64,000 nt of DNA from Vibrio sp. 05-20-BW147 (GTDB lineage: Bacteria; Pseudomonadota; Gammaproteobacteria; Enterobacterales; Vibrionaceae): NCBI RefSeq assembly GCF_013369385.1, contig NZ_SZTO01000004.1:62001-126000 (forward strand). The letters are read 5' to 3'. The notes beneath the pieces were generated by a model that was given only the letters and a program-made list of their open reading frames with translations, was not told where the DNA came from and searched no databases. Positions within the stretch are counted from its first letter, which is position 1. Each line of letters opens with the position of its first letter. The position numbers and the translations under genes were made by a program. Shown here in pieces: positions 28,691 through 37,314 of this stretch.

Positions 28691-29530
28691 TTACTGCCCT
28701 TCCTTCACGTTGCCGCGGATCACCGTCACCGACTGGGTTGGTTGTTGTTCAAGGTCATACGCACCCGAAATATCCTTGGCCCATTTGAGCGGTTTATTGG
28801 CCACTTCGGTTTGATCGTGGTTACCTCTCAACACCAGAGATAGCTCCCCCAATTTACTCGCCAATACCAACTTTTCTGCATCTTGAAGCGACACTTCAAA
28901 AGTCACAGAGGTTGGATCATAACTTTTGCTGGCTTTTTCAGGTTTCTGATGTGTCGAGTACTGGTTACCAATCGCCAATAGGTGAATATTCTGTAGTACC
29001 GTTTCGACCGCCATGTTGTTATAGATTGGCGTGCCATTGGCGTCTTGATCGATTTCTGACTGACTTGTCAGCAACACATCCACTTTGTTTCCAGGACGCA
29101 GTAAACCGAGCCCAGCCGCCATGGGATCGAGCTCAATCGAAATCGCTCTCATGCCTGGTTTCACCAATGCAGAAAGAAAATCCGATTGTTCAGGGCGCAG
29201 CAGCATATCGGGGGATAACACCGTATTGGCTGGGATAAACTGCACCGCTACACTGCCTGCAATCTGTTCGAGTTCAAATACGGGCTGAAGAAACACATCA
29301 CCCAAGGTTTCCCGCTCTTGCAGCGAGACTTCTTTCCACTCTAAGCTCTCTCGCTCGATAAATGATCCCATTGCCAACGCCCGGTTGGCGACCAACACTT
29401 TCGCTTTTCGCTCAACGGGCGACAGGGTGTTTGACGATTGCTGGGTCTGAGCGGTATCTAGCCAAACAAACCCTGCGAGAAATAACGCAATAGACAAAGC
29501 TGCAAAAACAGCCATGTACCAACGACTCAT
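28691..29530 (-). CDS. rcpC: Tad assembly protein RcpC (CpaB, SAF domain)
   Basis: 279 aa. One N-terminal TM helix (about 5-24), then a SAF/RcpC domain (VLVANRALAMGSFIERESL, PGMRAISIELDPMAAGLGLLRPGNKVDVLL). RcpC/CpaB is periplasmic and thought to stabilise the machinery and aid pilin presentation. It lies 15 bases after tadV. Confidence 0.92.
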   Translation of the reverse strand: MSRWYMAVFAALSIALFLAGFVWLDTAQTQQSSNTLSPVERKAKVLVANRALAMGSFIERESLEWKEVSLQERETLGDVFLQPVFELEQIAGSVAVQFIPANTVLSPDMLLRPEQSDFLSALVKPGMRAISIELDPMAAGLGLLRPGNKVDVLLTSQSEIDQDANGTPIYNNMAVETVLQNIHLLAIGNQYSTHQKPEKASKSYDPTSVTFEVSLQDAEKLVLASKLGELSLVLRGNHDQTEVANKPLKWAKDISGAYDLEQQPTQSVTVIRGNVKEGQ

Positions 29531-29545
29531 GATGAAAAATCCAAT

Positions 29546-29977
29546 TTATAAAAGAAAGTAAACGGTTGAAGCAGCAATCGAAACACCCAATGGAATCGTC
29601 CGTTGGTGAATGTTAGAAATGGAGAAATAGGCACGAGTTAACTGCCAAACCGCCAATATTCCTGCCCCAAACGCACTGAGTAACATCAGTTCAAACCAGT
29701 TAGGAAAAACAATCCAAGTGCAGACTGCCGCGAGCTTTACGTCCCCTGCGCCGAGCCAACCGTATTGCCAAAGCACCATCCCCGCAACGCAGACAATGAG
29801 TGCATACAAAGTGGCATCGAGCCAAAAAGGTGAACCCTCTATACCGCGATAAGCGATCGCCACTAAGAACAAGAGAGCAATGTTAACGTTGTATATCTTT
29901 CGCTTTAATGCATCACTAAGCACTACCATCATCAGCAATACCAGCAAAGCAGCGAAGGCGACAATCTCTGGATTCAC
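29546..29977 (-). CDS. tadV: Flp prepilin peptidase TadV (CpaA, A24 family)
   Basis: 143 aa, mostly hydrophobic with about six TM helices. Both catalytic Asp of the aspartic prepilin peptidase family are visible, in VLSDALKRKI (about D22) and in the GxGD motif GAGDVKLAA. It processes Flp and the TadE/TadF pseudopilins. The start is GTG 29977, two bases after the flp stop. Confidence 0.92.
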   Translation of the reverse strand: MNPEIVAFAALLVLLMMVVLSDALKRKIYNVNIALLFLVAIAYRGIEGSPFWLDATLYALIVCVAGMVLWQYGWLGAGDVKLAAVCTWIVFPNWFELMLLSAFGAGILAVWQLTRAYFSISNIHQRTIPLGVSIAASTVYFLL

Positions 29978-29979
29978 GT

Positions 29980-30156
29980 TTACTCGCCTGCTGGGTTCAG
30001 GCTGTTTACGATGCCAATAAATTTCTCTTTCAATGCAGAAATAAACACCCCATCAGAACCAAAAATTGCTAGCACGCCAGCTGCAAGACCAGCAGCAAGG
30101 ATTCCATACTCAATCGCGGTTGCACCGTTTTCATCGTTAATGAATTGTTTCAGCAT
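29980..30156 (-). CDS. flp: Flp-type pilin
   Basis: Major subunit of the Tad pilus, 58 aa. The prepilin motif is NG before ATAIEYG: cleavage after Gly leaves mature ATAIEYGILAAG with Glu at +5 and Tyr at +6, the Flp signature. A longer frame to 30213 is not credible. Tandem ATGs lie at 30159 and 30156; AGGAG is 2 and 5 bases upstream respectively, so the second is more likely. First gene of the 13-gene tad operon; a palindromic operator-like site lies about 45 bases upstream. Confidence 0.93.
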   Translation of the reverse strand: MLKQFINDENGATAIEYGILAAGLAAGVLAIFGSDGVFISALKEKFIGIVNSLNPAGE

Positions 30157-30191
30157 CATTACTCCTTTTTGAAACAACATGTAAATGGTTA

Positions 30192-30219
30192 TGATAATTA
30201 ATATCATTTGCAAATGATA
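30192..30219 (-). promoter_or_regulatory. Palindromic operator-like site before flp (Fur-box-like)
   Basis: Two overlapping elements: TGATAATTAATATCA (30192-30206), which differs from the 7-1-7 Fur consensus TGATAATNATTATCA at one position, and a perfect 18-bp palindrome TATCATTTGCAAATGATA (30202-30219). On the minus strand the pair would overlap a plausible sigma-70 promoter (TTATCA, 18 bases, TATCAT). This suggests repressor control of the tad operon, possibly by Fur; the regulator identity is inference. Confidence 0.5.
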
Positions 30220-30312
30220 ACATTTATATTATTATGCGCAACAAATAAAGCGATGAATATTTTACGAAATAGCATTTTAACAGCGTTTGTAATCGACATT
30301 TTGACAAAATTT

Positions 30313-30325
30313 AGATCATTGATCT
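30313..30325. repeat. Short inverted repeat in the flp / lipoprotein divergent region
   Basis: AGATCA-T-TGATCT, a perfect 6-1-6 inverted repeat about 80 bases upstream of the lipoprotein gene. It may be an operator for that gene. I cannot assign a regulator. Confidence 0.35.
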
Positions 30326-30403
30326 GACAAGTAGAGTATTTACTCAGCTAATGACGTGATGTCTACCTCATTTATCAAGCAGATTTTTCAATAAGGAGTG
30401 AAA

Positions 30404-33304
30404 ATGCGCTTATTTGCCAAGAGTTTGGTTGCCTCAGCAATTGCGGGTCTATTGACTGCGTGTGGTGGTGGTGACGGTGGTGGTTCGACGGCCAGCCCAA
30501 CCGCACCCTCAACCCCGACAAAAGTAACACTAACGGGCTTTGTGACAGAATCTCAACCCGTACAAACTACGGTTGATCAAACCGTAAAAACAGAAGTGAG
30601 ATTGCTGGTCGGTGAAAAGATCATCGCGCGCTCGGCACCACAAATACACGCCGGAGAGCATCAACCTCGCTATCTATTGGCCGTGGAACCGAACACACTC
30701 AGCGAAAATCTCCCGATGGCCATTGAGGCGGTCAGCATCATCTCCCCACGTGAACAAAAGGCCGATGCGCGCGCTGCAGAGCAAGAACAAACGGCAGATC
30801 AAACGGTTTTAGAAACTCGTGAAGTGTTGCTTTATCGCAATGCCATTGGCACTAAGTCATCACTGCTTTCAGCAGATAAAAACAACGACAAATTCATTAC
30901 CCATGACGAATGGTTGCCACTAACCTTCTCGCAAACCAACTCGTTGTTTGTCGCCCTCGATCCCAGCGGTGAACAAAGTTCACTTGAACTGATGAATGAA
31001 CATGGACGTGAGAAAATCATGGCCCTCGCCGCGTTGTTACACACCATTTTCGACCCATTTGATAACGAAAAACAGGTTGCACTTTCTTCGCTGGACATGG
31101 AGAAAGCGTTGCTGATTGATGCCCTACTAAAACACGAAATGATTGCTTCACCCTTGGTTGATGGCACGCGTTGGCTCGATTTGGTGAGTTCTGCCTATGA
31201 GCAGATGGCGCAAGAGCAAGAGATCGTTTTGGCTGATGGGTGGCAGAAGCGTATCGAAGATAAATGGATCGAGATGCATGCGGTCAAGCAAAGCAATGTA
31301 CTGCGCGAAGTACTCGATAACTCCTACCCAACCCGCACCTTGGTGCTTCGTGGTGAAACGGTTTCGGGAATGAAAAACCCACAGATTTCGCTACAAATTG
31401 GTTCTTATCCTAACGATCCTTTAGCAAACAGCCACTACGATAACCCGCTTAAACCGAAACGACCGTTGCTCGTGCCTATCACGCCGCTTGGGGAAGAAAA
31501 ACCCTCTACCGCCATTGAAGGGGCAAACCACCAGTTTGAGTTTAGCCTCACGCTAAGTGACATCGCTCATGGCTTTGATACCTGTCAGCCGACAGGCAAT
31601 GAAGTGTACGTTTATTACGATCAGAATGAAGACCTCACCAAGCCAAGCACTCATCCAACCGACAATATGCAAGATTTGCTGACGGTGATTGCGTTTGATC
31701 CAGACACGGGCGTTGAAATGCGTTCCTATTTGGGCGCGTTTTGTGAACTGGCGAGAGAAGATATCGATAAGAACCAAGATGGTATCGTCACTGCCGACGA
31801 GTTCCCACGTTTAAAAATCTCATTTGAAAATAACGCCCATGCGCTATTGGCCGAACGCAGCGGCTTAATGCATCACGGTGGTGGCCAATACGCAAAACCA
31901 GTGAAACAGACGGCTATCGATACGCTATTTGCCAAGCACACACCAGATATGCTGCAACTCATGAGCTCTATTGTGGCGATGCAAATGTCATCGGCGCGCA
32001 ACGACAAGCTGCCAGCCATCGACAATGCGTCAGATTTTTTCCGTACCGCAGCTCAACTGCTTGATTTGGACTACAACGCCCAATATCGCATGTACAGTAA
32101 AAGCAACATTCTGCCCGAACCGTTTCAAGTCATCCAACTGCTGAAAAACATCGCAGATGTTGCTCACCATATGGAAGACACCGATACCACCATCAACACT
32201 TTGTTGAAATGGAGCGCTCAGGCATTTAGCCACTTGAGTCAGTTCCCGGCAGATACCAAGATGGCATCCGATCTCAACAAAGCGATTGATTCTAACACCA
32301 GCTGGCTACCCGCTGAACCCATCAACGGTTTAGAGTCTATTTGCAGCACAGAGTTTGCTCAGGACCAAATCCGTGGTATCGCCGTTCGTGGACGCGGTGA
32401 CGACTGGTTAACCCTGGAATGGGAACCACAAGGCAACAGCGATTACACGCTTTACTGGGATAGCAAACCATTTGCTAACTTGAATGACGCAGCCAATCAA
32501 ACCGCATCTGCAGAGCACATCGTGACGTTAACAGGGCTCACTAAGTTCACTCGTTACTACTTCCAGATTGCACACAAAGGCGCACCGAGCGCACAGTTTG
32601 ACGTTCGTATCGGTGATGCTGGCCTGACCAACCCACATCTCTTTGATTCGGATTTTAGTTGTGACCCAATGAGTGGTTATGCGCGCAACTCCAATGCCGA
32701 TGGCTATCAATCACTTTCATTCCTCAAAGTGGATGCCCAAGGCGAACGCTTGACTCGACAAGATCTTCCGTATGTTGCAACCCCTCACAGCTGCGCCGTT
32801 GAAACCAAAACTGGCCGAACGTGGGCCGTGCCAAATAGCGAGATGGTGGAAGGTGATCGCATTCGTCACTGGTACAGCATCGATAACCGATATCTGCATG
32901 GTGATAACTTGCCGGTGACTGACGACCAGTACAACGGCTTTTGTGTCGCCATCAACGGTGAGGTTTATAGCCAAGACAAAGCGCGCCACTGTACGGTGAA
33001 TCAGCTTGTTCAACGTGCCAACGAAAGCAAACTTTGCGGCATTACCAATTGGAGGCTGCCAACCTACGAAGAAACGCTCAATGTGATGACTTTGAAAGGT
33101 AAGCCTCAGTTGAACTTTGATGACGATTTCTTCCCGAATATTGACGGCAACATGCTGTGGATGAAGCAAGAAAACCCTGATGTTAAAGCCCTAGCAAATC
33201 TACTTTTCCCAACCAGTTGGAACGTAAGAACGCAATTGGAAGGCAAAGAGGTGCCTCACCAGGTGATGTTGGTGAGTGATGGTTTAACAGTGAATCAGGA
33301 ATAA
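30404..33304 (+). CDS. Large secreted lipoprotein with EF-hand-like loops, FN3-like and DUF1566 domains
   Basis: 966 aa, no named homologue recognised. The signal peptide ends in the lipobox LLTACGGG, followed by a Gly/Ser/Thr/Pro-rich linker. Two EF-hand-like calcium loops are visible: ADKNNDKFITHDEW and IDKNQDGIVTADEF. A fibronectin-III-like stretch (LTGLTKFTRYYFQIAHKG) precedes a C-terminal DUF1566 domain with CGITNWRLPTYEE and paired Cys. DUF1566 also occurs in secreted or adhesin-like proteins. ATG 30404, not GTG 30398, follows AGGAG by 5 bases. It is divergent from the tad operon and followed after 10 bases by a second DUF1566 gene, so a surface role tied to the pilus is possible (inference). 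Confidence 0.85.
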   Translation: MRLFAKSLVASAIAGLLTACGGGDGGGSTASPTAPSTPTKVTLTGFVTESQPVQTTVDQTVKTEVRLLVGEKIIARSAPQIHAGEHQPRYLLAVEPNTLSENLPMAIEAVSIISPREQKADARAAEQEQTADQTVLETREVLLYRNAIGTKSSLLSADKNNDKFITHDEWLPLTFSQTNSLFVALDPSGEQSSLELMNEHGREKIMALAALLHTIFDPFDNEKQVALSSLDMEKALLIDALLKHEMIASPLVDGTRWLDLVSSAYEQMAQEQEIVLADGWQKRIEDKWIEMHAVKQSNVLREVLDNSYPTRTLVLRGETVSGMKNPQISLQIGSYPNDPLANSHYDNPLKPKRPLLVPITPLGEEKPSTAIEGANHQFEFSLTLSDIAHGFDTCQPTGNEVYVYYDQNEDLTKPSTHPTDNMQDLLTVIAFDPDTGVEMRSYLGAFCELAREDIDKNQDGIVTADEFPRLKISFENNAHALLAERSGLMHHGGGQYAKPVKQTAIDTLFAKHTPDMLQLMSSIVAMQMSSARNDKLPAIDNASDFFRTAAQLLDLDYNAQYRMYSKSNILPEPFQVIQLLKNIADVAHHMEDTDTTINTLLKWSAQAFSHLSQFPADTKMASDLNKAIDSNTSWLPAEPINGLESICSTEFAQDQIRGIAVRGRGDDWLTLEWEPQGNSDYTLYWDSKPFANLNDAANQTASAEHIVTLTGLTKFTRYYFQIAHKGAPSAQFDVRIGDAGLTNPHLFDSDFSCDPMSGYARNSNADGYQSLSFLKVDAQGERLTRQDLPYVATPHSCAVETKTGRTWAVPNSEMVEGDRIRHWYSIDNRYLHGDNLPVTDDQYNGFCVAINGEVYSQDKARHCTVNQLVQRANESKLCGITNWRLPTYEETLNVMTLKGKPQLNFDDDFFPNIDGNMLWMKQENPDVKALANLLFPTSWNVRTQLEGKEVPHQVMLVSDGLTVNQE

Positions 33305-33314
33305 GGAAGCACAT

Positions 33315-34235
33315 ATGAAAACGACTTTTCTCATCTCATTAGCAGCAGCGATCTCCGCTCCACTCTACGCGCAATGCCTTCCTGAAGAGGGGCGTTTTGA
33401 AAAAACCACGATTGATTACCACGGCACAAACTATTGGGTGATCAACGACAACAGAACCAACCTTCAATGGATGATGTGTCCAATGGGACAACAAGGCGAA
33501 CAGTGCGCAGGTGATGCCATTTTAGAAAAACGAGTGAATCTTGCCGCACTCGTTGAAACCTTCAATCAAGCGGAGAGTGACGCTGCACTCACATGGCGCA
33601 TGCCTCATACCCAAGAGTTGATTACCATTACCGATCAGAGCTGCCGTTATGGTACTTATCCTGAGTTCTTTAAGCTGTCACAAACGACCGAAGCACTGGA
33701 GCAGTTATATCAAGCCATCGCTCCGTATAAAGAGAAGCTCGATATTCTCTACCAACAACACCAAGACAACCTGGTTGCACTGGAGAAAAAGCGTCAATCC
33801 AGCCCTGAGGTAGACGAAAAAGTCATTGAGTGGTTGGAAAACAGTCGCAAGCTGTTTGGTGGTGAATGGTCACGCGAGACGTCAGATTACGTTTATAAAG
33901 AACTGGTTCCGTGGCTCGAAGAAAACGCCCCAGAGTGGGTTGCCGTCACAGCAAGCCGCAATAAGTTTTCTAATGCGTTTCATTGGGGCGATGCGGAGCT
34001 GGGACTCGAGAAGCTTAGCGCGCATTACCGTACCCACTATGCTGTGTTGGCTCAAAATTATTCAACTCAAGCGGGGTACAGCGTCTCGTTCAAAAACGTA
34101 CCGGATTTAGGTACAGCAAGTGACAATCACTTAAACATTTCATACATGTACACACAATATACATTAGGAAACCTATCGGACTGGACACAGTATTACGTAC
34201 GTTTGGTTAGAGCGATACCGCAGGACAATCGCTAA
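33315..34235 (+). CDS. Secreted DUF1566 protein
   Basis: 306 aa with a Sec signal peptide (cleavage about APLYA/QC). DUF1566-type features: DNRTNLQWMMCPMGQQGEQC and LTWRMPHTQELITI. The middle is a charged helical stretch (about residues 130-195) that interrupts the domain. It is the second gene of an operon with the EF-hand lipoprotein (10-base gap) and both are probably exported together. Function unknown. An intrinsic terminator follows. Confidence 0.82.
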   Translation: MKTTFLISLAAAISAPLYAQCLPEEGRFEKTTIDYHGTNYWVINDNRTNLQWMMCPMGQQGEQCAGDAILEKRVNLAALVETFNQAESDAALTWRMPHTQELITITDQSCRYGTYPEFFKLSQTTEALEQLYQAIAPYKEKLDILYQQHQDNLVALEKKRQSSPEVDEKVIEWLENSRKLFGGEWSRETSDYVYKELVPWLEENAPEWVAVTASRNKFSNAFHWGDAELGLEKLSAHYRTHYAVLAQNYSTQAGYSVSFKNVPDLGTASDNHLNISYMYTQYTLGNLSDWTQYYVRLVRAIPQDNR

Positions 34236-34239
34236 TCAA

Positions 34240-34267
34240 AAAGCAGGGGCATTCGTGCCCCTGCTTT
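34240..34267 (+). terminator. Intrinsic terminator after the DUF1566 operon
   Basis: Stem AAGCAGGGGC / GCCCCTGCTT with a 6-base loop, 8 bases after the stop. The T-run is short (TTTC). Confidence 0.8.
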
Positions 34268-34298
34268 CTAATGTTTGCAACACGGATTAAATAATCAG

Positions 34299-35603
34299 TT
34301 AAAAATCGAATTGCAGATAAATCGTGTTGTAGTTGCTGCCGCCTTTGATGCGCCCAAATTGAGAGGCTTTTTCAAAGATCGCAGAACGATGATGCAAGGA
34401 ATAGCCAAACCAAACGTTCTTCCAATCGTTCTTACCCACCAAATCACCCACATTCACATCAAACGAAAAGTCGAGGTAATTGAGTAGATGACTTGGAGTA
34501 TAACCCTTGCGTTCCATTTCACTCTGTTCGATATAGGTGATGTTGTCGATATAAGACATCCCTTCTGCCACACCAAAGCGCCATTGTGTCGGCCAGTTAA
34601 AGGTGTAATACGCTTTGATAGACACCACGGTTTCCGTGCTTGCACTTTGCACTTCTGAACTCCAGTGGTGCGCAATGCCCGAATGTAAGTAGAGATCTAA
34701 CGGCAGTCCAAACAACTCATCCGTTAACGGATGGCCATAGAACAGTGACGTTAACTGGTTGTTGTAAGGATCTTTTTCGCGTTCAAAGTTAAAGATTTCA
34801 CCAATGTTCGACGGTGTTCCCCAACCGTGTGCCACACGCAGATACGGCTTGTTTTTCAGATTAGACTTTCGTTCTTTGGTTTTATCATTAAAGAAACCAA
34901 AGCCAACGTAAAACTCGCCTTCATAGCGGTCTTCAATCGCATAGCTATCATAGGCGTTATTATCTAAACGTGTGATGCTGGTCTTGCCGAGCAAATAGAG
35001 ATTTGAGGCTACATGGTAACGACCTTTCAAAGCAATATTGGTATCGACACCCGCTCCGATGTACTGCTTGGTGATATCAGCAAAGGCGTAATACGTGCTG
35101 TTAAAATCAGCGTCTTTATAGCGCAACGTAACCGAAGGTTCTAGTTCCCAATCACCGAGGTCATACTTGGCGGCCAAGCGATAGTTGGAGTGAAAACGAA
35201 AGCCATCGTCAAACATGAGCTCAGCTTCAAAACGCCATTGATCATTGACTTGATATGCTAATTGCCCACCAAAATCGGCAGTATCACCTTCAACCGCGTT
35301 TTGCACTATTTTCGGGATATCTATAAATCGCATGCGTGTTAAAGCGTTGAACTGTAGTGGGTATTCATCCGATTCCCACAGATAAGCACCACCTTCAATA
35401 CCACGAATAAACACGTATTGGTTGTCAAAAAACATCATAGGAACAAAGGTGCTAACCGTTTGATCACCATCTAGGGTATCGAACGGAATCGAAGCGGTAC
35501 GATACATTGCCGCAATGCCCCAATTTTGCTCTTGTGCCAAAGTGGGGAGGGAAAGCGCGCTTAATGCGGCGACTGAGCCTAATGCCAACCAGTTAGATTT
35601 CAT
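34299..35603 (-). CDS. MipA/OmpV-family outer-membrane protein
   Basis: 434 aa. Sec signal peptide (LSLPTLA before QEQN), alternating beta strands throughout and a C-terminal YLQFDF with terminal Phe for BAM recognition. The N-terminal STFVPMMFFDNQYVFIRG and C-terminal LHHRSAIFEKASQFGRIKGGSNY match the MipA/OmpV pattern. OmpV-like proteins are proposed to scaffold murein enzymes or act as porins; the role here is unknown. It is monocistronic, transcribed towards the DUF1566 operon. Confidence 0.85.
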   Translation of the reverse strand: MKSNWLALGSVAALSALSLPTLAQEQNWGIAAMYRTASIPFDTLDGDQTVSTFVPMMFFDNQYVFIRGIEGGAYLWESDEYPLQFNALTRMRFIDIPKIVQNAVEGDTADFGGQLAYQVNDQWRFEAELMFDDGFRFHSNYRLAAKYDLGDWELEPSVTLRYKDADFNSTYYAFADITKQYIGAGVDTNIALKGRYHVASNLYLLGKTSITRLDNNAYDSYAIEDRYEGEFYVGFGFFNDKTKERKSNLKNKPYLRVAHGWGTPSNIGEIFNFEREKDPYNNQLTSLFYGHPLTDELFGLPLDLYLHSGIAHHWSSEVQSASTETVVSIKAYYTFNWPTQWRFGVAEGMSYIDNITYIEQSEMERKGYTPSHLLNYLDFSFDVNVGDLVGKNDWKNVWFGYSLHHRSAIFEKASQFGRIKGGSNYNTIYLQFDF

Positions 35604-35721
35604 ATTTGCTTAAATTCCAGTTAATTACGCTGATTAAATCATCAAACAGAAGAAAAGCTCTTATGTTCATTTTCAATTAGCCGTTACAATTAGTAGATAT
35701 TGTCATTTATTTGAATTTAAT

Positions 35722-36081
35722 GTGAAAGCCTCAGAACTAAAAACTTTTCTAGATAGCCTACCAAATGGCTGCGATCCTGATGTTGTGATGGGAGAAGAAT
35801 GGCTACCAGAAAGGTTAGTGAATACGCGACTTGACGACAATTTGCTGTTTCTTGAATTCGATAATGCCCCAGAAGAAAACCAAGGCGATGAAGAAGGGCG
35901 TGGATTTGTCGAACATGAAATTGCCATGATAAGACAGCGCTTTGAACACATTCTTGATGAAGCCAGCGACACTAGAACCAAAGCCGATGCTATGTTGGCT
36001 TTATTTCTGATGGGCCATGAACTTTCGAGCTCTGAAGTGATCGAGATTCTCGAAGAAAACGACGACCGTGATGGATATTAA
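35722..36081 (+). CDS. Small acidic conserved hypothetical protein
   Basis: 119 aa, cytosolic, acidic, no TM. I do not recognise the family. The N-terminal half is rich in short beta segments and the C-terminal half is helical (IRQRFEHILDEASDTRTKADAMLALFLMG). The start is GTG 35722 with no clear Shine-Dalgarno, so it is uncertain. It sits upstream of the TerB-like gene by 71 bases and may be co-transcribed. It is real by codon use and its even composition, but low in other support. Confidence 0.65.
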   Translation: MKASELKTFLDSLPNGCDPDVVMGEEWLPERLVNTRLDDNLLFLEFDNAPEENQGDEEGRGFVEHEIAMIRQRFEHILDEASDTRTKADAMLALFLMGHELSSSEVIEILEENDDRDGY

Positions 36082-36152
36082 TCTGCGTCACACCTTGTAA
36101 AATGACGCAAATGACTTCATGTTGTAGTTAACCTCGTTTGCTGGTGAACACT

Positions 36153-36599
36153 ATGTTTAATGTATTAACTTCATTATTTAAGGAGCTTATTGAGGGTTCT
36201 GACCTCAGTAAGCATAAAGCGACCAACCCAAATTTGGCCATTGCGAGCCTACTTTGTGAAGTCGCCGGTGCCGATTACCAAATCGATGAGCGTGAGCAAG
36301 CCGTTAAAAGACAGTTACTCAAACGCCTACTCAAGCTAGACGATGCCCAAGTAGAAACCTTGCTAACGCAAGCACAAACCGGTGTCACTGAATCGGCCTC
36401 TTTGTATGACTTCACCTCGCAGCTTAGAGAGTTATCTCAAGAAGTCCGCTTTGATTTGATTAAAGGCATGTGGGAAATCGCCCACGCAGATGGTGAGATT
36501 GACCCATTGGAAGACGCCGTCATTCGCAAAACAGCAGAACTGCTCTATATCGACCACAGCGAATTCATTCGTGCCAAACTACAAGTGATTGATAAGTAA
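36153..36599 (+). CDS. TerB-like protein
   Basis: 148 aa, all helical, with the TerB/DjlA-type repeats ASLLCEVAGADYQIDEREQAVKR and LIKGMWEIAHADGEIDPLED, where the conserved acidic DG-EID motif binds metal in TerB relatives. The family is linked to tellurite and stress phenotypes, but no ter operon is nearby, so no such role is claimed. The frame opens at 36138 with TTG; ATG 36153 with GGTGA upstream is preferred. Followed by a bidirectional terminator. Confidence 0.82.
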   Translation: MFNVLTSLFKELIEGSDLSKHKATNPNLAIASLLCEVAGADYQIDEREQAVKRQLLKRLLKLDDAQVETLLTQAQTGVTESASLYDFTSQLRELSQEVRFDLIKGMWEIAHADGEIDPLEDAVIRKTAELLYIDHSEFIRAKLQVIDK

Positions 36600-36635
36600 T
36601 ACTTCAGTCGTACTTTGATGCATAGAAACGAAACC

Positions 36636-36662
36636 AAAAAACGCGCCAAGGCGCGTTTTTTA
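36636..36662. terminator. Bidirectional terminator between the TerB-like and exonuclease genes
   Basis: Stem AAAAAACGCGCC / GGCGCGTTTTTT with a 2-base loop. The symmetrical A and T runs allow use in both directions. Confidence 0.87.
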
Positions 36663-36694
36663 TTGCGAACTCTAGGTTATTGTCCGTCCACGAG

Positions 36695-37225
36695 TTAGAA
36701 CATGGTTAATGCCAATTTAGCAAGGTTATAAGCATCGACATAACCAGAGTGCTGGCGCCCTTCCCACTCAATACCTTTAGCTTCTTGCGCAGCACGATGA
36801 CCAATACGTTTTTCCTTCAAGCGATGTTGAATTCGGTACAAAGTCGCAATATTAATGAACTCATTAAATGGCGCATCTATGCCTTTTTCTTGGCATTCTT
36901 GCATAAGGATTCGGTCATCACGCCCCCAAGAAGCATAGATTTTATTGCTGCCACCGAAATTTTTGATCATCGATTTAATCACTTCGGCTAACGGCCTGCC
37001 CTGCTTTTCGATCTTACGTGGCGTAATACCAGTCAACTCAGCGCAAAATAGCGACACTTCATCGTGCTCGGGTTTAACGTAGTATTGAGCGCGCTTGACG
37101 ATTTCACCTTTGAGCAAATCAATCTCTGCTAAACCGATTTCAATGATTTCACCTGTGCGCCCAACACCATTTTCGTTCCAGCAACACATTTCTAAATCAA
37201 AGCAAACAATTCGGTTATGGTTCAT
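36695..37225 (-). CDS. DEDDh 3'-5' exonuclease
   Basis: 176 aa. DnaQ-like exonuclease fold with the metal ligands visible: D10 and E12 (FDLEMC), the central Asp in WGRDDRI, and the HxxxxD motif (HSGYVDAY). It resembles the KapD/ERI-1-like group of short exonucleases that trim nucleic acid ends. Substrate unknown. Monocistronic, with a shared terminator at its 3' end. Confidence 0.85.
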   Translation of the reverse strand: MNHNRIVCFDLEMCCWNENGVGRTGEIIEIGLAEIDLLKGEIVKRAQYYVKPEHDEVSLFCAELTGITPRKIEKQGRPLAEVIKSMIKNFGGSNKIYASWGRDDRILMQECQEKGIDAPFNEFINIATLYRIQHRLKEKRIGHRAAQEAKGIEWEGRQHSGYVDAYNLAKLALTMF

Positions 37226-37314
37226 AAATCGCCTTTTCGTTTCCCAGCCAATAAAGCGCGGAAGTGTACCTCAATCAAAACAGAAACTCGACTCAAGCCA
37301 TACCGTTTGTCTAT

